Positions 42,674 to 50,834 of a stretch of 64,000 nt of DNA are shown piece by piece (the first letter of the stretch is position 1; every line of letters begins with the position of its first letter). The notes below the pieces were generated by a model. That model was not told where the DNA came from. It worked only from the letters and a program-made list of their open reading frames with translations, and did not search any database. The translations under genes were made by a program, and so were the position numbers. The DNA lies in contig JAEYXS010000120.1 of assembly GCA_023431185.1 (NCBI GenBank), positions 1-64,000 on the forward strand, written 5' to 3'. The stretch comes from Verrucomicrobiota bacterium (GTDB lineage Bacteria > Verrucomicrobiota > Verrucomicrobiia > Limisphaerales > JAEYXS01).

Positions 42674-43234
42674 TCAGTTCCAGGAAAGATCTTCCGGGCC
42701 ATCCGCCAGCAGCCGTTCCTGCCACCCTTTCAGCCGCATGATGCTCCGCCAGAGTTCCGGCGGCGGCGTCTCAAACACCAGTTCCAGCGAGGCCGGATGC
42801 GTCAGCCAACTCTGCCGCTTCATCTCGTCCTCCAACTGCCCCGGACTCCAGCCCGCATACCCCGCGAACACCCGCACCTTCTGCGTAGTCGAATAAGATT
42901 CCCCCAGCTCCACCAACCCTTCCAGTGAATGCCCCAGATTCAGGTTCGGCATCACATTCGCATGCGGCACGAACACATCCGTATGCAGATAAGACAGCGC
43001 ATTCACCTGCACCGGCCCGCCCACATACAACGGCAAAGGCTCCAACCGCGGCGGCAACGCCGTCTCGATCACATCCTCCACCTTGCTCTGGCTGGCCCGG
43101 TTCAGCACCAGGCCGAACGCCCCCTGCTCATCATGCTGGCACACCAACACCACCGAACGGTGAAAATACGACCCCTTCAAGTTGCCCCCATCCAGCAGCA
43201 ACTGCCCCACCAAATATTTCGACGCCTTAGACAT
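42674..43234 (-). CDS. YqgE/AlgH family protein (UPF0301)
   Basis: A 186-residue protein from ATG 43234 (MSKASKYL); the frame extends 27 codons upstream, but the family starts here. YLVGQLLLDGGNLKGSYFHRSVVLVCQHDEQGAFGLVLNR is the AlgH signature, and GGPVQVNALSYLHTD and VFAGYAGWSPGQLEDEM follow. In Pseudomonas, AlgH was tied to alginate control, but the biochemical role of the family is unsettled. The 199-bp gap to the pilus operon (42475-42673) shows nothing recognisable. Confidence 0.93.
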   Translation of the reverse strand: MSKASKYLVGQLLLDGGNLKGSYFHRSVVLVCQHDEQGAFGLVLNRASQSKVEDVIETALPPRLEPLPLYVGGPVQVNALSYLHTDVFVPHANVMPNLNLGHSLEGLVELGESYSTTQKVRVFAGYAGWSPGQLEDEMKRQSWLTHPASLELVFETPPPELWRSIMRLKGWQERLLADGPEDLSWN

Positions 43235-43423
43235 ATATGTCCCCAACCGCTGTCTCAATTTGGCGCATTCCTGTCCGTACGACAATCCTGATTCAGAGTC
43301 TCCTGAAAACCACATCCTTTCGGCATCTACCTCTGAACTTTGCCATTAATACCTCCTGTCCTATCTTCATATGGCATATAAACCCCCTTTGCCATTTCCC
43401 CGTCCCCGTTTTAAAGTAGCCCC

Positions 43424-43540
43424 ATGTTGCGATTGTTTATTTTGGCTCTTTTGGCAGTTTGCCTCCTCGGCACCGGGTGCAAATCCAACTCCGGCAGCCG
43501 GGAATTCATCCCCGGCCGGGGCTGGGTGCCCACCCGCTAA
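43424..43540 (+). CDS. Small lipoprotein (38 residues)
   Basis: A 38-codon gene: MLRLFILALLAVCLLGTGC is a complete lipoprotein signal with lipobox LGTGC (Cys19). The mature peptide is only 20 residues, KSNSGSREFIPGRGWVPTR after the Cys. REFIPGRGWVP is oddly specific for such a short tail; from memory similar tails occur on tiny lipoproteins in other Verrucomicrobia, which was not checked. It would be anchored to the inner or outer membrane. It precedes tonB by about 100 bp on the same strand. No function can be given. Confidence 0.65.
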   Translation: MLRLFILALLAVCLLGTGCKSNSGSREFIPGRGWVPTR

Positions 43541-43639
43541 CCCCTTGCCGCCCAGCCCAAAAGCGGTGATTCTCCCGCTTTGTTTTGAACAAACCGGCAG
43601 CGGCAGGCGTCGCGTTAATGCGGCTTGGTCTGTAAGTTG

Positions 43640-44734
43640 ATGCACAAAATGCAGTCGATTGGCATGAGACGTTCGGGAGCTCGGGACGAGCAGCACGACC
43701 TGCTGTTCGCCTTGGGCGTCTCCGTGGCTGTCCATCTCTTCCTCATCGCCTTCGTCATGGGAGTCGTACTGCTGCGCGACCCCGAACTGCTCAAGCAAAT
43801 CGCCCAATCCCCGGAGAAATTCATCGAACTCACCGCCAAGAGCCTGGAAGAACCTGTCCTCACCTCCCCGCCTCCGCAGCTACAAACCCCGCAGGAGATG
43901 CCCATGCTCTTCATCGAGGTGGACCCGTCCATGGCCGTCAGTGAACCATCTGAAAAGTCGAAATACTACGCCGCCCAAAACACCTTGGCCGCCAACCCCG
44001 ATACCAGGTTCGACACCGACCAACCCAAGATCGAAGGCACCCAAACGCAGATCATCCGGGCCTTTGAAGCCCCCAGGTCCCAACCCAAACCGATGCCTCT
44101 GCAACCTTCCCCGGCGCAGGCCAAAGTGGAAGCCCAGCCGCAGAAAAAAGCACCCACGGCCGAACAACAGGCCGCCAGAAACCAGCAAGCCCAAAAAAAG
44201 AGTCTGCTGGAACAGGCCAGGCAGGAACGTGGCGATCTGGAAGAACTGCGTCCGGCCCAAAAAGCCCAGGAACAAAAACAGGCGACAGAAGAAACCGTTC
44301 CGCGCCAGCGCCCCAAAACCGTGGCTATGGCCAAGGCACAAAAGGGGGATGCCCGCCCGCCCGGCGAACGCATGAAACAGGACGGCGGAGTCAAGCGCGC
44401 GGATCTCGACTCCTCCCTGACGGCGAACAGCACCCCCCTCGGCCAATACGACGCCCAGATCATCGACGCCATCCGCACCAAATGGTATGCCCTGCTGGAA
44501 GACAGCAAACACGCCCGCGACCGCAAAGGCGTCGTCGTCATCGAATTCCGCATCTACTCCAACGGCACCGTCCGCGATGTCCGCACGGCCGATGAAGATG
44601 TCGGCGAATTCCTCGCCTACCTTTGCCAGAGCGCCATCATCAGCCCCGCCCCCTACCTCAAATGGCCGGCGGAAGTCCGGGCGGCCGTGGGCAAGGATTA
44701 CCGCGACGTCAGATTCACCTTTTTCTACAATTAA
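43640..44734 (+). CDS. TonB/TolA-like energy transducer
   Basis: A 364-residue protein from ATG 43640 (an upstream TTG at 43625 is possible). It has one membrane anchor (LLFALGVSVAVHLFLIAFVMGVVLL) with SxxxH in the helix, as in TonB/TolA. A long periplasmic Pro/Gln/Ala/Lys-rich spacer follows (QPKPMPLQPSPAQAKVEAQPQKKAP). The C-terminal TonB-like domain (about 270-364) contains IIDAIRTKWYALLED and GVVVIEFRIYSNGTVRDVRTADED. It carries proton-motive energy from ExbB/ExbD to outer-membrane receptors, or acts Tol-like. exbB follows by 18 bp. Confidence 0.88.
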   Translation: MHKMQSIGMRRSGARDEQHDLLFALGVSVAVHLFLIAFVMGVVLLRDPELLKQIAQSPEKFIELTAKSLEEPVLTSPPPQLQTPQEMPMLFIEVDPSMAVSEPSEKSKYYAAQNTLAANPDTRFDTDQPKIEGTQTQIIRAFEAPRSQPKPMPLQPSPAQAKVEAQPQKKAPTAEQQAARNQQAQKKSLLEQARQERGDLEELRPAQKAQEQKQATEETVPRQRPKTVAMAKAQKGDARPPGERMKQDGGVKRADLDSSLTANSTPLGQYDAQIIDAIRTKWYALLEDSKHARDRKGVVVIEFRIYSNGTVRDVRTADEDVGEFLAYLCQSAIISPAPYLKWPAEVRAAVGKDYRDVRFTFFYN

Positions 44735-44752
44735 GCCGCCGAAAGTAACATC

Positions 44753-45397
44753 ATGGAAATAGCCATCCTCGTCCTGCTGGGCCTCACCTCCATCATCAGC
44801 CTCACCTTCATCATCGAACGCGGCCTCGCCCTGCGCGCCGTCAAGATCACGCCCGAACCGGTGGAGAATGCCATCCAGGCCATCAAACATCCGGGTGATA
44901 CCTCTGCCCTGAAAGCCGCCTGCCAATATTATCCCTCCACTCTCAGCCGCCTGACCCTCTTTGTCCTCGAACGCCAGCAATGGACCAAGGCCGACCTCGT
45001 GGATGCCTTGCAGATCCGCGCCCGCCAGGAGATCGCCCGCCTCGAACGCGCCCTCGTTTTTCTGGAGATCGCCACCGGCATCGCCCCCTTGCTCGGCCTC
45101 ACCGGCACCGTCTACGGCATGATCGCCCTCTTCGGTGACATCGGCAGCGCAGGCCTCGGTGATAACACCGCCTTCGCCCGCGGCATCGCCATCGCCCTCA
45201 AGGCCACCCTGGTCGGCCTCTTCGTCGCCATCCCTTCCCTCGTCGCCTGGAATTACTATGCGAAACGCGTGGAACATTTCACCGTGGAACTGGAGATCAT
45301 CTGCGATGAACTCATGCGCAAACTCTTCCCGCCGGAAGCCGCCGCCAGTCAGCCAGCCGCCACCGGCATCACCCAACCTCCTGCGAAAGTGCTCTGA
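44753..45397 (+). CDS. exbB: ExbB/TolQ-type proton channel protein
   Basis: A 214-residue inner-membrane protein. An N-terminal membrane helix (MEIAILVLLGLTSIISLTFIIERG) is followed by a cytoplasmic part and two helices carrying the family motif: LVFLEIATGIAPLLGLTGTVYGMIALF and ALKATLVGLFVAIPSLVAWNYY. It forms the stator pentamer with the downstream ExbD, using proton flow to energise the TonB-like protein. The stop overlaps the exbD start by one base (TGATG), which implies translational coupling. Confidence 0.93.
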   Translation: MEIAILVLLGLTSIISLTFIIERGLALRAVKITPEPVENAIQAIKHPGDTSALKAACQYYPSTLSRLTLFVLERQQWTKADLVDALQIRARQEIARLERALVFLEIATGIAPLLGLTGTVYGMIALFGDIGSAGLGDNTAFARGIAIALKATLVGLFVAIPSLVAWNYYAKRVEHFTVELEIICDELMRKLFPPEAAASQPAATGITQPPAKVL

Positions 45398-45819
45398 TGA
45401 ACTTCTCGCGCCAACGTAAGCGTCAGGCCCCCACCGTCATCATCATCGCGCTCATCGATGTGCTGATGGTCGTGCTCATCTTTCTCGTCGTCACCACCAC
45501 GTTCAAGCAGCAGCTGCCTGCCATGAAGCTCGCCCTGCCCGAATCCAGACAGGGCAAAAGCGGCGCCACGGAAGACCCGCCGCTCATCGTCACCATCGCC
45601 AACCAGGCTCCCCACCTGTACCTCGGCAACCGGGCCATCACCCCTGCCAGATTGCAGGAAGAACTCACGAAAGCCGCGCGGGGAAACACCCAGATGAAGC
45701 TCGCCATCCGCGCCGACAAAGGCGCGCCCATCGGCGAAGTCGTGACCGTGATGGATGCCGCCAAGGCCGCCAGCATCAAGAACGTCAGCCTGATGACCAA
45801 AGAAACCGGCGCCAGGTAA
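45397..45819 (+). CDS. exbD: ExbD/TolR-type proton channel protein
   Basis: A 140-residue protein with a short cytoplasmic N-terminus rich in Arg/Lys (MNFSRQRKRQAP). One membrane helix (TVIIIALIDVLMVVLIFLVVTTTF) contains the essential Asp, and a periplasmic domain follows (LIVTIANQAPHLYLGN; MKLAIRADKGAPIGEVVTVMDAAKAASIKNVSLMT). It works with ExbB in the proton-driven stator. It is the last gene of the tonB-exbB-exbD operon, convergent with the hypothetical gene at 45864 (44 bp apart). Confidence 0.93.
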   Translation: MNFSRQRKRQAPTVIIIALIDVLMVVLIFLVVTTTFKQQLPAMKLALPESRQGKSGATEDPPLIVTIANQAPHLYLGNRAITPARLQEELTKAARGNTQMKLAIRADKGAPIGEVVTVMDAAKAASIKNVSLMTKETGAR

Positions 45820-45863
45820 ATGGCGCCGGTCATCATAAAGATCGTCTGGATGGCAGGGACGGA

Positions 45864-46265
45864 TTATTTCTTACCAAACATGCTGCCGAAGAAGCCCTTG
45901 CCCTCATCCGCCCGCTGCTGGACTTTCAACTGCCCGAGGATCGACTGCCAGGAGATGAAAGCCTTGTGCCACTGGTTCTCGATGGCCCGCAAGGAACCCT
46001 CCGGCAGCTCGCTCATATAGCGGATGGACGGGGCCGAACCGATGAGAGAATGCACATCCTCCTTCGTCGGCGTACCGCTCTCGATGACGGAAAGGATCAT
46101 CTCCAGCTCCTGCGCGATGACACTCTTGATCTCGAGGAACTGCACCTCGTCCTCCGGCTGGAACTTCTTGCCCCGCGCCAGGGCGATATAACCGTTGAAC
46201 TGTTTCCAAACCTCGATGTAGTTCTCCAGTTGGAGGATGAGCTGGTTCAGTTTCTTGTTCGCCAT
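45864..46265 (-). CDS. Hypothetical protein in the Roadblock module, amphipathic C-terminus
   Basis: A 133-residue, helix-rich soluble protein with no recognised domain. MANKKLNQLILQLENYIEVWKQFNGYIALARGKKF and LEIKSVIAQELEMILSVIES suggest a helical bundle. The C-terminus KGFFGSMFGKK is a short hydrophobic/basic tag that recalls the N-termini of two neighbours (46307-46603 and 47789-49453). It is the last gene of a minus-strand unit with the Roadblock-like and REC-DUF4388 genes (41-bp gap). A part in the same switch complex is an inference from position only. Confidence 0.7.
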   Translation of the reverse strand: MANKKLNQLILQLENYIEVWKQFNGYIALARGKKFQPEDEVQFLEIKSVIAQELEMILSVIESGTPTKEDVHSLIGSAPSIRYMSELPEGSLRAIENQWHKAFISWQSILGQLKVQQRADEGKGFFGSMFGKK

Positions 46266-46306
46266 AAATTTACTCGCTGCGCTGCGGTTATAGTGCTGCC
46301 GTTTTC

Positions 46307-46603
46307 CTAACCCGTTTTCACCGGGGCCATGAAGATCATCGCCCCGCCGCGCAATTCCCGGGCCGTGATCTTGAGACCGGCATAATGGATGAACACTTCC
46401 CGCAGTGGCAAGTTCACCGTTTGCGCCTTCGAGAACATCTCCAGCACGATGCTGCCGATCTCCTGCGTGAGCTTCTCATCGAACGAACGCGGCAGCGTGG
46501 ACGCCACGATACGCCCGGTGCGGTCAATGGTGAAGCTGCCCGCGGGCAGCTTCGCCACATTCGCCTCCGGCTCCGGTTTGGAAAATAAACCTAGGAAACC
46601 CAT
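46307..46603 (-). CDS. Small Roadblock/LC7-like protein
   Basis: A 98-residue protein. SFTIDRTGRIVASTLPRSF is the typical beta-hairpin of Roadblock domains (self/foreign dimer surface), followed by a long helix (KLTQEIGSIVLEMFSKAQ) and the strands REVFIHYAGLKITARELRGGAMIFMAP. The N-terminus MGFLGLFSKPEPEA is an exposed hydrophobic tag. Its start codon lies inside the end of the upstream REC-DUF4388 gene (13-bp overlap, 46591-46603), so translation is coupled. It probably forms a complex with the other Roadblock proteins here. The assignment rests on pattern, not a search. Confidence 0.65.
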   Translation of the reverse strand: MGFLGLFSKPEPEANVAKLPAGSFTIDRTGRIVASTLPRSFDEKLTQEIGSIVLEMFSKAQTVNLPLREVFIHYAGLKITARELRGGAMIFMAPVKTG

Positions 46604-47667
46604 TTGGTGCCTATTTCGCTTAGTGCCGCCGTCATCTCACCCGGGGTGAAATTGCGCCGCAGCCCGACACATAGTTCCTTGTCCGGGCGCGAAAGGAAAC
46701 CTAAATTTGATTGCGCCCCCATCCCCTCCACCCGCATCAACTGCCCGGCCTTGAGCTTTTCCCCCACCACATGGAGCCGGTGCATGAAACTGTGGACCCA
46801 CGCCGCCATCACCGCCGGATTCTCGATCCCCCACGCATCCACCTTCGACTTGTCCCCCACATCCACCGAAAGCGCGAACTCCACGCCGTGACAGCGCGTG
46901 ATCGCGCCCAACGGCGAAGCCGTCCCCCCTTCCGCCACCGTCGGCTCGCCCTGCACACTCACTTCCGTGGCCTGCGACTCATCAATCGCCTGCGCCGTAT
47001 CCAGCAACAGACCCTGATAGGAACCAACGATGGTGCGGGGACGTTTGGGATCGGCCGCGAGCATCTCGAAATTGCCGGTCTTCCAGCTCATGATGGCTTT
47101 GAAAGCCGCCTCACCGGAGAGCTCGCCCACGCTGGCATCAATGACATCGCCATCCTGGATCCAGATGCGCGCCTCCACAGATTTGTTCGTGACCTTCAGC
47201 ACCGAGGAACTCTGCGAAAGACATTCCAACTGGATCAGATCCACCAGACTCTTGCTCTGCACACCCCGGAAACCGCCTGTTTCTTCCCGCTCCAAAAGCG
47301 ACTCCACACAGTCCACGAAGAGCTGCACATCCGTCTGCTCGCTCGGCTTTTCAAGATACAGATCGATGCCCATCGCATAAGCGCGGGCGCGGATCTGCTC
47401 GTCCACCAGCGAAGTCATCACCACCGTGCGCAAAGCCGGAAAACGTCGGCGAACTATCGTCAGCACCTGGAAACCATCCATGCCCGGCATGTTCAGGTCC
47501 GTCAGCAACAAGGAGAACCGCTCCGCATTAAGCAAAGCCAGCGCCCGCGCACCCGAGTTCGCCGTGAACACCTCCGGCTGGCTGGGCAACTTGCTCAGCA
47601 GATCTCGATACAGGTCCAACAGATCCTGCTCGTCATCCAGTATCAGGACTTTATGCCGTTCTGCCAT
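46591..47667 (-). CDS. Response regulator with REC, DUF4388 (PATAN) and Roadblock-like domains
   Basis: A 358-residue protein from ATG 47667. REC domain 1-125: acidic pocket LILDDEQD, phosphoacceptor Asp in LLTDLNMPGMDG, Thr in VMTS, Lys in YLEKPS. DUF4388/PATAN region about 135-215: GGFRGVQSKSLVDLIQLECLSQSSSVLKVT and WIQDGDVIDASVGELSGEAAFKAIMSWKTGNFEML. The C-terminal 110 residues (GVEFALSVDVGDKSKV; AWVHSFMHRLHVVGEKLKAG; DKELCVGLRRNFTPGEM) look Roadblock-like. There is no DNA-binding domain, so output is by protein contact. No histidine kinase is nearby. Confidence 0.88.
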   Translation of the reverse strand: MAERHKVLILDDEQDLLDLYRDLLSKLPSQPEVFTANSGARALALLNAERFSLLLTDLNMPGMDGFQVLTIVRRRFPALRTVVMTSLVDEQIRARAYAMGIDLYLEKPSEQTDVQLFVDCVESLLEREETGGFRGVQSKSLVDLIQLECLSQSSSVLKVTNKSVEARIWIQDGDVIDASVGELSGEAAFKAIMSWKTGNFEMLAADPKRPRTIVGSYQGLLLDTAQAIDESQATEVSVQGEPTVAEGGTASPLGAITRCHGVEFALSVDVGDKSKVDAWGIENPAVMAAWVHSFMHRLHVVGEKLKAGQLMRVEGMGAQSNLGFLSRPDKELCVGLRRNFTPGEMTAALSEIGTKWVS

Positions 47668-47788
47668 ATCCCCTTTCGCAGTTAATTTCTTGCTATCTAA
47701 ATTCTTTTGCGCCACAAAAGGCAAGCGCACTTAATTGGTATCGACTGGTTTGCAGCCGATTTCAAGGACAACCTAGATCGCTCCTTAA

Positions 47789-49453
47789 ATGCTGGGCTTT
47801 ATAAAGAACCTCTTCGGGAAGGGCCCCGAAGCTAAATCAACCTCCGAGTCCCAGCCACCGGCAACCCCGGCGGCTCAACCCAACCCTGCCGCCCCCGCGG
47901 CCAAGGCCCCGGCCACGCCGAGTGCCCCCGCCCCGTCGGGTGAAACCATCACGGTTTCCCTGAAGGGGGTAGTGGATGGCCTGCCGCCCGAACTGAAAGG
48001 CCTGGTCACCGCCCAGCCCTCGGATAAGGACACCATCAAGGTTTCCCTCCAGAAAGTTTTGGAAGGCCTCCCCAAGGGCAGTGTCAAGATCACCTACGCC
48101 GAACTGAAAGCCCAAGCCGGCGCAGGTTTTGGTGGCGATGCCTCCCTCGATCAGACCCCGGTCAGCCTGCCGCTCAAAGAAGTGCTCTCGAAGGTCAAAC
48201 CCGGCCAGTTCACCCGCCGAGCCGACCAGAAGAGCATTGATATCCCGGATGATATCAAACCCGTCTTCGGCGCTGAAGGCGATGCCCCTGACCACGTCAA
48301 ATCTGAGGTCAAGAGCGCTCCGGCTCCGGCCGCGCCAGCTCCCGCTGCCCCCGCCCCCGCGCCCAAACCGGCTCCAGCCCCAGCACCCGCTCCGGCAGCC
48401 CCGGCCCCACAAGCTGCCAAGCCAGCCTCCCCCTCTGCCCCCGCTCCGGCACCCGCTCCAACCCCGGCTCCGGAAGCTTCTGCCCCGATCAAATCGTCCA
48501 TGGGACTGCCCGATCCGGCTTCCTTGCGGCCCACGGCCCCGGCTCCCAAGCCTGCCGCCACCGCAACACCGGCTCCTGCTCCGGCCCCCAAACCCGCGGC
48601 TCCGGCACCAAGCCCAGCGGTGGCGGCCCCAACACCTCCTGCTACGCCCGCTCCGGCAGCAGCTTCCGGCGGAACACTCTCCAGCAGTCTGGAAGCCTTG
48701 TTCACCACTTGGCCGGAAGACCTGAAAGGCGAACTGGCCAAGCATAACCTCCCCGGCCTCACCATCACCGTCCCGCTCGATTTGGTCGAGCCGATGATGC
48801 GCAAAGGCAAGATCACTTTCCCGTGGAGCCAATTGCGCAGTTGGATTTCCCCGGCCTTGCCCGCCAGCGTGGCCGCCAGCAAAGATGCGGAAAGCCTCGA
48901 ATTACCCCTGAAAGTGGTCATCCCCTTGTTCATGGCCGCCCGCAAACCGGGTGCCACTGCGCAAAAGACCATCGCGGTGGATAAGAACATCCCGGATGTT
49001 TTCGCGGGCAAGACCGCCCCGGCTCCTGCACCTGCTGCACCGGCGGCGGCAGCACCAGTTGCTGCTGCTCCAGCGGCTCCTGCACCCGCAACACCTGCGC
49101 CAGCTCCCGCAGCGACCACCGCCAAACCGGCCGACCTCATCGCCAAAGCTGCCGCCCTCCCGAACGTGGAAGGAGTCGTAGTCGCTTCCCCCGAGGGCCT
49201 CAAAGTCGCTTCCCAGTTGCCGGCAGAATTCAATTCCGATGCCTTCGCCGGCTTTGTAGTGGCCATGTTCAGCCGTATGAACCAGTTCACTGGCGATCTG
49301 AAATTGGGCGAACCCAAGGCCGTCACCGTCCAGACCAACACCCGCAGTCTGGCCATCATCAAATCCGGCCGCACTTTCTTGGCCGTGATTGGCAAGGCAG
49401 ATGCTACGCTGCCAGTGGAAGAACTTAAAAAACTTGCCGCAACTCTGAGCTAA
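47789..49453 (+). CDS. Pro/Ala-rich multidomain protein with C-terminal Roadblock domain
   Basis: A 554-residue protein. N-terminal tag MLGFIKNLFGKGPEA, then a Pro/Ala spacer, then at least five related units with a beta-strand plus xxLxxVxxxL helix: SLKGVVDGL, SLQKVLEGL, PLKEVLSKV, PLDLVEPMM and PLKVVIPLF, split by a long Pro/Ala spacer (about 175-305) and a second (about 410-450). The last 100 residues (ALPNVEGVVVASPEGLKVASQLP; FVVAMFSRMNQFTGDLKLGE; SLAIIKSGRTFLAVIGK) are a Roadblock/LC7 domain. It heads an operon with mglA-like (22-bp gap) and mglB-like genes and is divergent from the REC gene. It may tether the switch to the pole; this is inference. Confidence 0.75.
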   Translation: MLGFIKNLFGKGPEAKSTSESQPPATPAAQPNPAAPAAKAPATPSAPAPSGETITVSLKGVVDGLPPELKGLVTAQPSDKDTIKVSLQKVLEGLPKGSVKITYAELKAQAGAGFGGDASLDQTPVSLPLKEVLSKVKPGQFTRRADQKSIDIPDDIKPVFGAEGDAPDHVKSEVKSAPAPAAPAPAAPAPAPKPAPAPAPAPAAPAPQAAKPASPSAPAPAPAPTPAPEASAPIKSSMGLPDPASLRPTAPAPKPAATATPAPAPAPKPAAPAPSPAVAAPTPPATPAPAAASGGTLSSSLEALFTTWPEDLKGELAKHNLPGLTITVPLDLVEPMMRKGKITFPWSQLRSWISPALPASVAASKDAESLELPLKVVIPLFMAARKPGATAQKTIAVDKNIPDVFAGKTAPAPAPAAPAAAAPVAAAPAAPAPATPAPAPAATTAKPADLIAKAAALPNVEGVVVASPEGLKVASQLPAEFNSDAFAGFVVAMFSRMNQFTGDLKLGEPKAVTVQTNTRSLAIIKSGRTFLAVIGKADATLPVEELKKLAATLS

Positions 49454-49475
49454 CCGAGCAACCCGAACCAACCCT

Positions 49476-50087
49476 ATGGCAATTATCAACCAGGCGACCA
49501 AGGAAATTCAGGTCAAGATCGTCTATTACGGCCCGGCCCAGTGCGGCAAGACGACCAACCTCGAAAAGGTCCACTCGGACGTCAAGACGACCAACCCGGA
49601 GGACAAGGGCAAACTCGTCTCCCTGGCCACCAGTTCGGACCGTACCCTCTTCTTCGACTTCCTCCCCATCGAGGCCATGTCGATCAAAGGGTTCAAGACC
49701 AAGTTCCAGCTCTACACCGTTCCCGGCCAGGTGATCTACAACACCACCCGCCAGCTCGTGCTGCGCGGGGTGGACGGCATCGTCTTCGTCGCCGATTCCC
49801 AATACGACAAGATGGAGGAGAACGTCGAAAGTTTCGCGAACTTGGAAGACAATTTGAAGACCCTGCGGCTGAACCTCGCGGACATCCCCTACGTCCTGCA
49901 GTACAACAAACGGGACTTGCCCAACGTCGCGCCGGTGGAATACATGGATTTCCTGCTGAACAACCGCGATGTGCGCGTTCCCTCCTTTGAAGGCGCCGCG
50001 TTCAAGGGCGTGGGCGTGTTCGAGACCTTGAACATGATCACCCGCATGCTACTGCACAAATTCATCAATCAGGGCGGTCGCAAGTAA
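49476..50087 (+). CDS. mglA: MglA-like small Ras-type GTPase
   Basis: A 203-residue cytoplasmic GTPase. P-loop GPAQCGKTTN, a switch region with LATSSDRTLFFDFLP, TVPGQVIYNTTRQLVLRGVDGIVFVADSQ (G3 with PGQ in place of DxxGQ) and NKRDLPN as the G4 base-specificity motif. These match MglA, which in Myxococcus sets front-rear polarity of motility proteins including type IV pili. Length is typical. It is flanked by Roadblock genes, and MglB-like Roadblock proteins act as GTPase activators, so the control circuit is local. The type IV pilus motors are 7-13 kb away. Confidence 0.92.
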   Translation: MAIINQATKEIQVKIVYYGPAQCGKTTNLEKVHSDVKTTNPEDKGKLVSLATSSDRTLFFDFLPIEAMSIKGFKTKFQLYTVPGQVIYNTTRQLVLRGVDGIVFVADSQYDKMEENVESFANLEDNLKTLRLNLADIPYVLQYNKRDLPNVAPVEYMDFLLNNRDVRVPSFEGAAFKGVGVFETLNMITRMLLHKFINQGGRK

Positions 50088-50120
50088 GCTGTTGTTCCAG
50101 GCATCTAACCGGGCAGCCAA

Positions 50121-50684
50121 ATGACGCCGTTTCCCAGTCTCATTGAAGAAGACTTCGAGCAGATTAATGCCGCTCTGAAAGACCTTCTGGAGAAGAGCGA
50201 AGCCTCGACGGCGCTCTTTGTGGAGAAGGCCGGCTATCTCATCGCCCAACAGGGCGACACGGAAATCTTCAACACCACCGAACTGGCCACGCTTGCCGCC
50301 AATGCCTTCGCGGCCACCCAGTTCATCGCCGACCGCCTGAACGAGACCAATTTCAGCAGCATGTTCCAGCAGGGCGAGATCGCCAACATGCTCTGGGTCA
50401 ACGTGGATGTGAACAGCCTCGTGGTCATCATCTTCAAAGCCCACCTCAGCGTCGGTGCCATCAAATACTACGCGCTGAGCACCGTGCAGACCGTGGCCAA
50501 TCAGCTGCAGATTGCCACTCTTCGCGCACCGGATGAAGGCATCGACCTGGCTCATCTTGACCCGGTGGACATCAACGACGTCTTCCAGCGCAACCGCCCA
50601 TCAAACGACGCGCCACCAGAAGAGCCGCCGCAAATCCCCCCGGACGAAGCTAAGCCTCCCGAGGACCAGCCGCCGAAGGCTTAG
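50121..50684 (+). CDS. Roadblock/LC7 protein, MglB-like
   Basis: A 187-residue protein. Residues 10-125 form a Roadblock domain: ALKDLLEKSEASTALFVEKAGYLIAQQGD, LATLAANAFAATQFIADRL, FQQGEIANMLWVNVDVNSLVVIIFKAHLSVGAIKYYA. Its place directly after the MglA-like gene (33-bp gap) and its size fit MglB, the activating partner of MglA. The C-terminal 60 residues are disordered and Pro/Glu/Asp-rich (PPEEPPQIPPDEAKPPED), longer than in Myxococcus MglB. It is the last gene of the three-gene plus-strand operon. Gap 50685-50834 shows no gene. Confidence 0.85.
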   Translation: MTPFPSLIEEDFEQINAALKDLLEKSEASTALFVEKAGYLIAQQGDTEIFNTTELATLAANAFAATQFIADRLNETNFSSMFQQGEIANMLWVNVDVNSLVVIIFKAHLSVGAIKYYALSTVQTVANQLQIATLRAPDEGIDLAHLDPVDINDVFQRNRPSNDAPPEEPPQIPPDEAKPPEDQPPKA

Positions 50685-50834
50685 CCCTGCCCCTTTTTCA
50701 ATCCGCCGCCACTGCCCCAGTCCCGGCACTGTGGTGTGCAAAAAACTTGTCCCCAAGTGTCTGCTTTGTTACGATTGGAACCATTGGAGGTTATGAGGTC
50801 GTATAACTAGGACTCACCCCCAAGGAGAAAATCC

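Noticed and set aside
43367..43807. 146-codon minus-strand frame over the small lipoprotein and tonB start
   Set aside because: It opposes the small lipoprotein and tonB genes and has Gln/Gly-rich low complexity.
47837..49395. Long Gly/Ser/Arg-rich and Ala/Gly-rich minus-strand frames
   Set aside because: They are shadows of the Pro/Ala-rich coding sequence on the plus strand.
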